A stretch of 64,000 nt of DNA, from contig NZ_BCZQ01000003.1 of NCBI RefSeq assembly GCF_001598815.1, forward strand, positions 496,001 to 560,000. The letters run 5' to 3'. A program made the position numbers and the translations under genes. The DNA is from Sphingopyxis terrae subsp. terrae NBRC 15098. Lineage in GTDB: Bacteria > Pseudomonadota > Alphaproteobacteria > Sphingomonadales > Sphingomonadaceae. The notes beneath the pieces are model-generated. The model ran no database searches. It was not told where the DNA came from and saw only the letters and a list, made by a program, of their open reading frames with translations. Of this stretch, positions 28,007 to 36,042 are shown in pieces (within the stretch, counting starts at the first letter, position 1; every line of letters begins with the position of its first letter).

Positions 28007-28289
28007 CTAATGCGTGCAAGTCCTCACGGTCGGACGCAGCGACCTCATGAAGCTGTGGTGCGCCGGGGAGGAATGACGAGGACGCGAAATCCATATTGGA
28101 TTCGATTGCTTGATTGAGCGTTTCCCGAAATGCGACACCGGTTGTGCGCTTCTGGAGCGAGATAAATGCGTTCACCTCGGCTTCGACTTTTTCAATCGAC
28201 AGTTTCAGGCTTTGGAGATCGCGGAACAGGGTGGATGCAGGCGAAAGCGTGTCTGCACTCGGGGCGGGCGATTCGGTTATTTTGGTCAT
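27678..28289 (-). CDS. hypothetical protein running out of frame through the aquaporin remnant
   Basis: Starts [20 protein letters not shown], then [20 protein letters not shown] and [20 protein letters not shown], a helical, charged N-terminal part of about 95 residues. After about position 28010 the frame continues through the antisense-like and off-frame region of the aquaporin fragment, with Cys/Arg-rich sequence that looks non-natural. I read this as a gene whose 3' part was lost at a recombination junction. No family recognised. Coding of the first 95 residues is plausible, the rest doubtful. Confidence 0.35.
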   Translation of the reverse strand: MTKITESPAPSADTLSPASTLFRDLQSLKLSIEKVEAEVNAFISLQKRTTGVAFRETLNQAIESNMDFASSSFLPGAPQLHEVAASDREDLHALARRRCICRCSACLRHFRRVGRASDVRPSDLTVFDKGENRIGAVDRRVRCDLRPRTDDPRYREIQATGRGGVGRALYHRCLLVHVIDELCKSGDHRGARPVEHICGYRAA

Positions 28290-28437
28290 GTCATCCAGTT
28301 GGCGGCGGGCCTGGACAATGACCAGAAGCTGAGATCGTCCGACATGGTCCGAGATTCTACTTTCTGTCGCGAAGCGTCTCAAAGGTGCTGGCCCGCGGTG
28401 CGCGCAGCTTCTCGCGCCGGAAGGGACGTATGCGGCC

Positions 28438-28690
28438 TATCTGTCTATACCTCCGCGACCGACGCCGAAGCGCTCGAGGCATTTCAGCTTCTTTGCAGAA
28501 CAGAGGGTATCATCCCGGCGCTTGAGCCCAGTCACGCTATCGCCGCCGTTGCCAGAATCGCGCCCACGATGCCGAAAGACAGCATCATCATCGTCAATAT
28601 GTGCGGACGCGGGGACAAGGACATATTCTCCGTGGCCGAACATCTCGGCGTGGAACTTTTGAGCGCTACGAAAGGTAGGGGCACGGGACG
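28438..28690 (+). pseudogene. trpB: tryptophan synthase beta chain, C-terminal fragment
   Basis: The + strand reads [58 protein letters not shown] and SVAEHLG, the last quarter of TrpB including the GRGDKD motif. No upstream TrpB sequence is present (the upstream bases belong to a minus-strand reading). The reading frame continues past the homology with an unrelated tail and stops at 28742. A decayed fragment; possibly still translated as part of a longer ORF. Confidence 0.82.
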
Positions 28691-28738
28691 TGTGATCGAA
28701 GACACTGGCGCTGCAGATTTCGGATCCATGAGGGACGG

Positions 28739-29086
28739 ATGACGTTAAGGGTGTTTCTTGTAGAAGACGATCCGCTGGTGGCGATGATGCTCGAGGGGTA
28801 TCTCGACGTCCTTGGAAACGAGATCGTGGCAACCGCAGCGACCGTTGCGGAGGCGCTGGATCTCGTCGCAAAGCGAGATTTCGACCTCGCAATATTGGAT
28901 GTTCACCTTGCCGATGGCAAAACGAGCGAGGCGGTCGCTGCCGCGTTGAGCGATGCCGGGAAGGCTTTCATAGCGACGAGCGGAGATGCGACGATCATGG
29001 CGGCTGAATTTGATGGCCGGCCAGTTCTTCGCAAACCTCTCAGAATTGCCGAGCTCGAACGGGCAATCGACGCAATAATAGTATAA
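28739..29086 (+). CDS. single-domain response regulator receiver protein
   Basis: 115 residues. All receiver-pocket residues are present: acidic pair in FLVEDDPLV, phospho-acceptor Asp in [10 protein letters not shown], Ser/Thr in FIATSGD, Lys in VLRKPLR. It resembles the receivers encoded beside HWE-type histidine kinases. No kinase is adjacent, so it is an orphan. Its ATG overlaps the stop of the ORF carrying the trpB fragment (ATGA). Confidence 0.88.
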   Translation: MTLRVFLVEDDPLVAMMLEGYLDVLGNEIVATAATVAEALDLVAKRDFDLAILDVHLADGKTSEAVAAALSDAGKAFIATSGDATIMAAEFDGRPVLRKPLRIAELERAIDAIIV

Positions 29087-29099
29087 CCCCCCGCGCCCC

Positions 29100-29402
29100 T
29101 TATTCGGCCGCCACCTTGTGCCGGGCCATGTGCGGCATGAAATCCATCTTGCCGATGGCGAGCCCAGCATTGCGAAGCAATGCGTAGACCATTGTCACAT
29201 GGAAGTAGAGATTCGGCATGATCCAGTCGCGGATATCCTCCTCAGACGACATCAGGAAGCGGACGCCATTCGGCAGTTTCAGGTCGACCCGCGAGTCCGC
29301 GTCGGCCCATTCCGTGGGGGCAGCAGCCTCAAGATGCGATCGGACCGCAGCAATTCGCTGACGGATTTCGGCGAGCGATCGATACGCCTGGTGACACGCC
29401 TC
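29100..29402 (-). pseudogene. DUF1993 family protein, C-terminal remnant
   Basis: The minus strand gives [60 protein letters not shown]-like (here [15 protein letters not shown]) and AIGKMDFM, all typical of the C-terminal half of DUF1993. The N-terminal half is replaced by the IS21 sequence from about 29385 upward. So the gene was cut by an IS insertion or a later deletion. Confidence 0.78.
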
Positions 29403-29708
29403 GAAGAGGAGACCCGGATCGGCAAAGGCGGGACCCTGGCGGCGCAGCTGTCGCGGCTCGACCTGATCGTGCTCGACGAGCTCGGTTATCTCCCGTTCGC
29501 CCGCTCGGGAGGGCAGTTGCTGTTCCACCTCATCAGCAAGCTTTATGAGCGGACCAGCGTCATCATCACCACGAACCTCGCCTTCGGCGAATGGCCGACC
29601 GTGTTCGGCGATCCCAAGATGACCACGGCGCTGCTCGACCGCGTCACCCACCACTGCGATATCGTCGAGACGGGCAACGACAGCTGGCGCTTCAAAAACC
29701 GCAGCTGA
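29385..29708 (+). pseudogene. istB: IS21-family IstB ATPase, 3' fragment
   Basis: The + strand reads [78 protein letters not shown] and [20 protein letters not shown], ending at [13 protein letters not shown] is the Walker B strand. The Walker A half is missing. Codons before 29385 belong to the DUF1993 antisense. Fragment of an IS21 helper ATPase. Confidence 0.88.
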
Positions 29709-29886
29709 CAGCCACCTTCGGCGCCTTCAAAAATCTATCTTGCGCTGCGCGCGCCTCCGGTCGGGCTACGCCCGCCCTCCGCCGCACGCAGCGCAAGGCC
29801 ATCTTCAACAAACCAGCATCATATTATCCGAAAAGGGTGTCCCTCTTCGACGCCGATCGGGGGTCCCTTTTGAACGCCGTTTGACA
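29385..29886 (+). mobile_element. IS21-family insertion sequence, left-truncated
   Basis: Spans the istB fragment and about 178 bases of non-coding right end. The sequence stops at a terminal CA (29885-29886) in the context GAACGCCGTTTGACA, as expected for IS21 right ends. istA and the left end are absent. Two GGGTGTCCC/GGGTCCC type repeats are seen near 29838-29872. Confidence 0.65.
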
Positions 29887-29888
29887 GC

Positions 29889-29985
29889 GGTAAAGGCGGC
29901 CGCTACCGCAACGCCATGCTGCCCGAAGGCCTGCTCCTGCTGCAACGCGAATGGTGGCGCGCCGGGCAGCAACAGGGCAAGCGCA
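29889..29985 (+). pseudogene. tyrosine recombinase fragment next to IS21 right end
   Basis: In frame: GKGGRYRNAMLPEGLLLLQR then EWWRAGQQQGK, which matches the central part of IS91-associated XerD-like tyrosine recombinases (K-G-G-K-Y-R-N-A-M-L-P). Homology stops at about 29985. The IS21 end abuts this 2 bases upstream. The remaining bases up to 30238 hold no recognisable gene. Confidence 0.7.
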
Positions 29986-30238
29986 AAATGGCTTTCCCCA
30001 TAGTTCAGACCATGGCGACCGCAGTCGGGCACCGAACACTTTCTGACGCCTATCGGCGTCTGAAACTCTCACAGGTAGAGGTCAGTCGCGTTTTAGGGGC
30101 CGATCGCAAAAGCCGGTCGAACACCACTTAGGCAGATGGACCATCCGACAAGTCGCTAGCTGCCGCCAAACGAATTCATCGGATTGCCTCTTGGCTCCAC
30201 CGACCCGCATTTTTTGCGCCGACTCGAACTATCTGATC
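29986..30238. other. non-coding scar sequence
   Basis: About 250 bases between the recombinase fragment and the end of the LysR gene. Short ORFs (up to 70 codons) have no recognisable motifs. No tRNA or terminator identified. Probably residual mobile DNA. Confidence 0.4.
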
Positions 30239-31105
30239 CTAGCTACCGCGTTCAAGCGCGGCGACAACATGTTGAGCAAGGCGGTGCGCCGTGTCGGACA
30301 GGCCCGCCGCCTCGATCAGCGCGATTTCGCTGTCGTAAAGCTGCGGAAGCTCGGCTTCACCGGCAATCGGCGTCAGGTGCGGCGGCACCATTTCGCGAGG
30401 GAGAACTGCAATGCCGAGGCCTTCGCTAACCGCCGAAAGACTGCCCGCGAGGCTCGTCGAAGTATAGGCGACACGCCAGTCGCAACCGATCGCCTCGAGC
30501 GCATCGACCGCGCGCTTGCGATAGACGCACGGCTCGGGCGAGACAACGAGCGGAATGCTCGCAAGGCCCGTAGCCGCCAGTTGATCGCGCGCCACCCAGA
30601 CCAACGGCTCGCGCCACACCCGCACGCCCTCAAGCGGTGCCGACGGCTCGCGCTTGACGAGCACGAAATCGAATGCGCCGGCATGAAATTTGTCGAGAAG
30701 GTTGAGCGTGAGATCGCAGGTCACCTCGAGCTCGACGAGAGGATGCGCTTTTGTAAAGGCTGACAATACAGCAGGCAGATGTGCGGTGGCAAAATCTTCA
30801 GGCACCCCGAGCCTGACGCGTCCCGCCATATCGGGTTCGAACAGCTCGGCAATTGCCGCGTCATTGAGGCGCAGCAGCTGCCGGGCCGGACCAAGCAAGC
30901 GCTTGCCGTCATCGGTGAGGCTGAGCGATCGGGGCGTACGCGCGAAGAGCGTCCGGCCCAGCTGCTCCTCGAGCCGCTTCACTTGCAGACTGATCGTCGA
31001 TTGTGTCCGGCCGAGCCGGTCGCCAGCCCGGGTAAAGCTCCCCACTTCGGAAATCGTCACGAAGCAGCGGAGGAGATCGAGGTCGAGGTTGGGCGCGCTG
31101 ACCAT
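30239..31105 (-). CDS. LysR-family regulator of the DAB operon
   Basis: About 288 residues (start 31105, MVSAPNLDLDLLRCFVTISE). HTH: GSFTRAGDRLGRTQSTISLQ followed by VKRLEEQLGRTLF. The C-terminal domain is a periplasmic-binding-protein-like ligand domain (RVRLGVPEDFATAHLPAVLS). Divergent from dabB, so regulation of dabB-dabA-PII is the natural reading; LysR regulators (CmpR/CcmR type) are known for carbon-uptake genes. An upstream in-frame TTG would add 6 residues. Confidence 0.9.
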   Translation of the reverse strand: MVSAPNLDLDLLRCFVTISEVGSFTRAGDRLGRTQSTISLQVKRLEEQLGRTLFARTPRSLSLTDDGKRLLGPARQLLRLNDAAIAELFEPDMAGRVRLGVPEDFATAHLPAVLSAFTKAHPLVELEVTCDLTLNLLDKFHAGAFDFVLVKREPSAPLEGVRVWREPLVWVARDQLAATGLASIPLVVSPEPCVYRKRAVDALEAIGCDWRVAYTSTSLAGSLSAVSEGLGIAVLPREMVPPHLTPIAGEAELPQLYDSEIALIEAAGLSDTAHRLAQHVVAALERGS

Positions 31106-31210
31106 GGCGGCAATGTGCAACAATCATTTCAATTGTCAATGAATGGCATTTCAAAAAATCGTTTTATCAATTTTTGACGATGAGGCATCGGCGATGCGAA
31201 AGGAATTCGC
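31106..31210. promoter_or_regulatory. divergent LysR/dabB promoter region
   Basis: 105 bases, strikingly AT-rich compared with flanking sequence. It contains ATCGT...ACGAT arms (31159-31182) about a LysR-type half-site distance apart and TCAATTGTCAATGAATGG near 31130. The dabB ribosome site is AAAGGAATTCGC before ATG 31211. The LysR operator is inferred, not demonstrated. Confidence 0.45.
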
Positions 31211-32596
31211 ATGACCGCTGCCATCGCACGAAACGCCGCCGCTTCGACGCTGACGAGCACGCACCCGTCCATCTGGATTGCACCTGTCGGAATTGCCGGT
31301 CTCGCTTTTCTGGCCGGCGAAGGACCAAGGCCGCTCTCTGCTCTTCAGCTCGTCATTGCCGGGATGATCCTCTTCGTGGGTACGATTGTCGCGGCCTTCT
31401 CACGCAGATTCATGCGAAGCGATCCGCGGCGCCCGTCCTATTTTGCGCGGATCGCCCTGCTGATCGGATCGGTGCTGCTTTTCGTCCTGACGAACGATTT
31501 GCTGGCTTTCGCCGCCGCCTGGGTGGCGAGCGGCATTTTGCTGGCCAGCCTCATCGGGCACGCCAATGCGCTTCCCGAGGCTCGCGAAGCCGCCACGCGC
31601 GCGCGGCGGACCTTCCTGATCGGCGATCTAGCGCTTCTCGCCGCACTCGCGATTGTCGGGGGACATGGCGGAACAACCGATATAAGTGCCGCGCTTTCGC
31701 GAAGCGGCAGCCTCTCGCCTCTCGCCGGGCACCTCGCGGCGCTGCTTCTCGTGATCGCAGCGGCCGCGCGATGCGCGCTGCCGCCTTTCTCGGCCTGGCT
31801 GCTTTCGTCGATGACAGCACCAACGCCGGTGTCGGCGCTAATGCACGCGGGGCTTGTCAATGCCGGCGGCTTCTTGCTGCTGCGTCTCGCGCCAATTCTC
31901 GAGGCAGCGCCTGCGGCGCGCTATGCCGCGGTCGGCCTGGGTCTTTTTGCAGCCCTCTGGGGCCTCGGCATCATGGCGGTCCGCCCCGACGCCAAGCGCG
32001 CGCTGGCCGGTTCGACGGTCTCGCAAATGGGGTTCATGATCATGAGCTGCGGCCTTGGCGCCTATGCCGCCGCGCTCTGGCACATCGTAGCCCACGGATT
32101 GTTCAAAGCCTGGCTCTTTCTCGGGTCAGGTTCGCTCATCGGAATGCGCCAACGCGAGGGGGTTCCGATTTCGCGCGCCGCCGTCCGCATGGCTGCCCTC
32201 GTCGCGCTGCTTGCAGGCGTCTATCTCGCCTTTACCGCCGAAGTGGGCGGAGAGCTGGTGGCGCTGACCCTCGCCGTCGCCGCAGCCGCCGCTACGCTGA
32301 TTGCGGGATATGGCGCTCCCGCCCCGCGCCGCGCGCGCGCCCGGCTGGTCGGTCTGGTCACGGCCCTGATCGCGGCGAACGCCGCGGGTCTTTTGCTGAT
32401 CGCCAGCCTTTATGAAGCGCACGCCGAACCCTTGCTTCCATCACCCTTGCTGATTGCGCTCGCCGCCCTCTTCCTTGTCGCATGGCTCTTACAAGCCGCG
32501 CGGATGGCGCGCGGCGCAGCGCTCCCGCCGGCGCTCTACGTCCGCCTTCTCAACGCCGGCGCCCTTCGCGCCACCCGTACCGGAGACCTCGCATGA
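31211..32596 (+). CDS. dabB: DabB: NuoL-like proton-conducting subunit of inorganic carbon transporter
   Basis: 461 residues, about 13 hydrophobic helices. It belongs to the proton-conducting transporter family of NuoL/MrpA/NdhF; LTNDLLAFAAAWVASGILLA, PPFSAWLLSSMTAPTPVSAL, MHAGLVNAGGFLLLR and GSTVSQMGFMIMSCGLG are core features including the conserved Lys/His region. The next gene is dabA, sharing ATGA, so this is DabB of the DABs-accumulate-bicarbonate system. In Halothiobacillus and Bacillus the DabA-DabB complex uses the proton motive force to hydrate CO2 to bicarbonate vectorially. Cytoplasmic membrane. Confidence 0.9.
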   Translation: MTAAIARNAAASTLTSTHPSIWIAPVGIAGLAFLAGEGPRPLSALQLVIAGMILFVGTIVAAFSRRFMRSDPRRPSYFARIALLIGSVLLFVLTNDLLAFAAAWVASGILLASLIGHANALPEAREAATRARRTFLIGDLALLAALAIVGGHGGTTDISAALSRSGSLSPLAGHLAALLLVIAAAARCALPPFSAWLLSSMTAPTPVSALMHAGLVNAGGFLLLRLAPILEAAPAARYAAVGLGLFAALWGLGIMAVRPDAKRALAGSTVSQMGFMIMSCGLGAYAAALWHIVAHGLFKAWLFLGSGSLIGMRQREGVPISRAAVRMAALVALLAGVYLAFTAEVGGELVALTLAVAAAAATLIAGYGAPAPRRARARLVGLVTALIAANAAGLLLIASLYEAHAEPLLPSPLLIALAALFLVAWLLQAARMARGAALPPALYVRLLNAGALRATRTGDLA

Positions 32597-35118
32597 CCAT
32601 GATTGCTCCCATCGAACGCACCGATGACCGGCTCGCCCGGACCCAAGTCGCCGGGCTCGTTGCGCTCGCCGCGCGTACGGTCGCGCCGCTATGGCCGCTC
32701 GAAAGCGCGATTGCCGTCAACCCGCTGGCGGGTTTCGAGGAGCTGCCCTTCGCGCAGGCCGTAGCGGAGGCGTCAAAGCTTTTCGGCGCCCACCGCACCC
32801 TGCCGCTCGCGCTGTGGCGGCGGCTCCTCGATAATGGCCGCATCGACGAAGCCGCCTTGCGCGATGCGGCCATCGGACATCTGGGCGGCATCTATCGCGC
32901 CGCGGCTCCCATTGCGCCGGGCGTAACGATGCTCGACGCGCTGATGGCGCGCCTGCTGGTGATCGGACGCGGCGATCGGCCCGAGCGGAGAGCAGGACTC
33001 GGCTCCGATGCTGCATTTATCGCAAAATGGTGCGGCGCCTTTTTCGACCATGGCATGACGGCGATGCCATTACCCAACCGCGACCTCGGACTTTATCGCG
33101 CCGTGCTGGCTATGGCAGCCTATGACCCGGATTACCGGACGCTCACCGGCGCTCGGGGCGCTGCGTTGCTGCTAAGCGTTCCGCGCGACCCGCTCGAGGC
33201 AATTTCCGAAAGTCTGGCGAGCCTGGAAGCGGAGGTTGACCCGCTCGCTTATCTGTCCGGCCTGGTTGCACGTCTCCCCGGATGGGCAGGCCATATCCGC
33301 TGGCGCAGCGAACATGCCGACCCTGACCGCGTGGCCGATGCTCCGGCAACGATGGCAGATCTCGTCGCGCTCTGGATCTTGCTGGCGCGCGCCGACGCAT
33401 TGTCTGCGCCGCTCGGCGCGCCGTCCGCCGGCAAAGATAGGCGCGCCGCGCTGTTGGCGCACTTCGGTTTGACCGCCAAGGCGCTCGGCCCGCGCAATGC
33501 CCAAAGGCTCGATATCGTGGCGCGAGTCGATGACGACAGGCTTGGCGCCTTGTTCATGACGGCGGCCGAGCGGAGCTATGCAAACGGCCTCATACCGGCG
33601 CTGCAAAAGGCCGCTCGAACCAGCAATCCGCCAGCTCGGCCCGATGCCCAGCTGGTCTTCTGCATCGACGTGCGCTCGGAGCCCTTCCGGCGAGCTCTGG
33701 AAGCAGAAGGCAATTATGAAACCTTCGGCTATGCCGGATTTTTCGGTCTACCCATCGCGCTGCATCCCTTCGCTGGTGCCCATCGCGCCCGCTTGCTGCC
33801 GGTGCTTCTCTCGCCCCGTCACGACATTTCGGAGCGTCCGGTTCCCGGCCGGGAAAGCGAGGCTGAGGCAATCGCTGACAGGGCGCGTGGCGATGCCTGC
33901 ACTACCGATCTGTTCGCGGCTGCGAAAGCTGGGCCTGCGACGGCCTTTGCCGCGGCAGAGGCGACCGGACCGCTTGCCGCTGCCTTGATGCTGGCACGGA
34001 CCTTTGCGCCGCACGCTACGGGCCGCGCAGCCGCTGCGCTTCGGACGCGCCGGCAGCGCGCTCTCGCCCCCACGGGCGATGCCCGTGAGGATCATGCCAG
34101 CTTCTCGCTCGCCGACAAGATTGGCTATGCCTCGGCCTTGTTCCGACTGACCGGGTTGCAGCCCGATACCGCAAGGCTTGTGGTGCTCACAGGCCATGGC
34201 GCAAGTGCGGTCAACAATCCCTATGCGGCCGCGCTCGATTGCGGCGCCTGCGGCGGCCATGCCGGCGGCGCGAACGCGCGACTGCTTGCAGCGATGCTGA
34301 ACGATGAAGATGTCCGTTCGGGCCTGGCCAAGGAGGGTATTGCGATGCCGGGATCAACCTATTTCGTGGCTGCCGAGCATAATACGACCACGGATGAGGT
34401 CGTGATCTTCGATGTTGATCGGATCCCCCCCACCCACGCTGCCGACCTCGCGGCGCTTTCGGCCAGTCTCGCCCGCGCCGCCGAGGCCAATCGTGCCCGC
34501 CGCGCACTGTTGCTGGGCAGAGCGCCGGCTGACCTGCTGACAGGTGCCGTGCATTGGGGCGAAGTCAGGCCCGAGTGGGGCCTGGCCGGAAACGCCGCCT
34601 TCATTGTTGGCCCGCGCGACCTCACCCGCATGATCGACCTTCAAGGACGCGCTTTCCTCCATAGCTATGATTGGCGAACCGACACGGATGGTAGTGCGCT
34701 GGCAACCATATTGACGGCGCCCATGGTCGTGGCGCAGTGGATCAACTGCCAATATCTCTTTTCGACGATCGACAATCAGAATTACGGTTCGGGCGACAAG
34801 GTCACCCAGAATGTCATCGGCGGCATCGGCGTCGTCCAGGGCAATGGCGGCGATCTCAAGATCGGCCTGCCTCGCCAGTCGCTCTTTTGCGACGACGGTC
34901 TTCCTCACCATATCCCCCAGCGTCTGCTGACCGTCGTTCACGCGCCATTCGATCGCGTGGCCGCGCTGGTGGAGTCTAGCGACATCCTCCGGCGACTGTT
35001 CGGCAAGGGCTGGGTGCAACTCATCGTGATCGATCCCGAGACGGCCCGCGCGCGGCGCTGGCGCGAAGATGGCGCCGACTGCAGCGAAGGCCGGAGCCTT
35101 CTCGCTATCGATTGTTAA
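32593..35118 (+). CDS. dabA: DabA: DUF2309 carbonic-anhydrase-like subunit of inorganic carbon transporter
   Basis: 841 residues, normal for the family (UPF0753/DUF2309). ATG 32593 overlaps the dabB stop. The beta-carbonic-anhydrase-like zinc residues are seen: FCIDVRSEPFRRALE (Cys and Asp), and GHGASAVNNPYAAALDCGAC then GGHAGGANARLLA (His and Cys). WINCQYLFSTIDNQNYGSGD and PHHIPQRLLTV are further family signatures. It is soluble and bound to DabB, converting CO2 to bicarbonate in the cytoplasm. In a presumed heterotroph it would serve anaplerotic carboxylases at ambient CO2. Confidence 0.95.
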   Translation: MTMIAPIERTDDRLARTQVAGLVALAARTVAPLWPLESAIAVNPLAGFEELPFAQAVAEASKLFGAHRTLPLALWRRLLDNGRIDEAALRDAAIGHLGGIYRAAAPIAPGVTMLDALMARLLVIGRGDRPERRAGLGSDAAFIAKWCGAFFDHGMTAMPLPNRDLGLYRAVLAMAAYDPDYRTLTGARGAALLLSVPRDPLEAISESLASLEAEVDPLAYLSGLVARLPGWAGHIRWRSEHADPDRVADAPATMADLVALWILLARADALSAPLGAPSAGKDRRAALLAHFGLTAKALGPRNAQRLDIVARVDDDRLGALFMTAAERSYANGLIPALQKAARTSNPPARPDAQLVFCIDVRSEPFRRALEAEGNYETFGYAGFFGLPIALHPFAGAHRARLLPVLLSPRHDISERPVPGRESEAEAIADRARGDACTTDLFAAAKAGPATAFAAAEATGPLAAALMLARTFAPHATGRAAAALRTRRQRALAPTGDAREDHASFSLADKIGYASALFRLTGLQPDTARLVVLTGHGASAVNNPYAAALDCGACGGHAGGANARLLAAMLNDEDVRSGLAKEGIAMPGSTYFVAAEHNTTTDEVVIFDVDRIPPTHAADLAALSASLARAAEANRARRALLLGRAPADLLTGAVHWGEVRPEWGLAGNAAFIVGPRDLTRMIDLQGRAFLHSYDWRTDTDGSALATILTAPMVVAQWINCQYLFSTIDNQNYGSGDKVTQNVIGGIGVVQGNGGDLKIGLPRQSLFCDDGLPHHIPQRLLTVVHAPFDRVAALVESSDILRRLFGKGWVQLIVIDPETARARRWREDGADCSEGRSLLAIDC

Positions 35119-35134
35119 AGCAGGAGATTTGATC

Positions 35135-35503
35135 ATGACCATCAAGGACGACACACTTCCGTTGCACCGGCGCCGCAAGATCGAGATCGTGATGCGGGCC
35201 GAAGATCGAGCATTGATCGAAGATTTGTTGCGCGCGGCCGGCGTCAGCGGCTGGACCATGATCCGCGACGTCGCCGGCATGGGCCATCATGGCTTTCATC
35301 AGGGCAGGACCATCTTCAACGACGAAAGCGGCCTCGTGATGTTCGTGGGCGTCGGCGACGAGGCGATCATCGCCGATGTCGCCAGCGGCCTGTCGCGCCT
35401 CTTCGAACGGCGCCCGGGCGTAACATTCCTGTCGGATGTCGAGGTGATGCGCTCGGACTATTTCGCTCCGTCGATCGGAACAGCCGGTGATCCATCCTTT
35501 TGA
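35135..35503 (+). CDS. PII-like protein of the DAB operon
   Basis: 122 residues. Start at 35135 with CAGGAG upstream. The sequence RRKIEIVMRAEDRALIEDLL, RAAGVSGWTMIRDVAGMG and HHGFHQGRTIFNDESGLV follows the PII fold (beta-alpha-beta, T-loop, beta). The classical Tyr51 region is replaced by GHHGFHQGR. PII-like proteins are repeatedly found downstream of dabA/dabB (compare SbtB with SbtA, CPII of Thiomicrospira-type bicarbonate uptake) and presumably sense adenine nucleotides or bicarbonate. Last certain member of the operon. Confidence 0.87.
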   Translation: MTIKDDTLPLHRRRKIEIVMRAEDRALIEDLLRAAGVSGWTMIRDVAGMGHHGFHQGRTIFNDESGLVMFVGVGDEAIIADVASGLSRLFERRPGVTFLSDVEVMRSDYFAPSIGTAGDPSF

Positions 35504-35504
35504 C

Positions 35505-35756
35505 ATGCAGGGCAAGACTGCCGTCGTTGCGACGATGCACGGCAAGGAGCGCGTCATCATTCCCACCCTGGCGCCGCTGGGCCTCGCGTTTCTGCCGCGT
35601 CCGCCGATCGACACCGATCGCTTCGGAACCTTTACGCGCGATATCCGCCGGGCGGGGAGCCAAAAGGAGGCACTGGCTGCAAAGGCCCGCGCCGGGCTCG
35701 CCGCCGCGCCGGAAGCCGATTATGCGGTCGCGAGCGAGGGCGCTTTAGCACGCCCC
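35505..35756 (+). pseudogene. DUF6671-like protein, N-terminal part only
   Basis: In frame from ATG 35505 (or GTG 35487): MQGKTAVVATMHGKERVIIP then TLAPLGLAFLPRPPIDTDRF and GTFTRDIRRAGSQKEALAAK, ending in DYAVASEG. This matches the first half of DUF6671 (A-V-V-A-T-x-H-G-K-E, D-T-D-x-F-G-T-F-T, A-S-E-G). After about 35756 the homology ends: the expected S-F-G-P-H-P continuation is absent in all three frames. The ORF remains open to 36179 with non-family residues. Truncated gene. Confidence 0.7.
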
Positions 35757-36042
35757 GCCAAGTCACATCCGCAGCACCGGTTCCGGCGCCCGCAGTCCTC
35801 ATGCTCCGGATTCCTATATTGCCCCGGCACTGATCGCGATCGAAGGTGCCGGTATCAACGCTGGCTCACCCAAATGTTGCATTTCGCCGCCCTTTCCATA
35901 AGGGACGCGGAGATGTCCGGCGGCGCGACGCATTGGCACCGAATGATCGCCCGCGGTTCCCGAAAAGAACAGCCCCACCTGCGATCGGTCCGGCGCCGCC
36001 CCGGGGCTACGGGCGACGTGGACGATGCGCTCGCCCCCGGTG
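35757..36042. other. region with no confident gene
   Basis: About 285 bases after the DUF6671 break. A minus-strand ORF (35814-36053) has natural-looking stretches such as QVGLFFSGTAGDHSVPM and GHLRVPYGKGGEMQHLGEPA, but I recognise no family, and it overlaps the 3' end of the glutamate-synthase-domain gene. It may be the residue of a lost gene. Confidence 0.35.
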
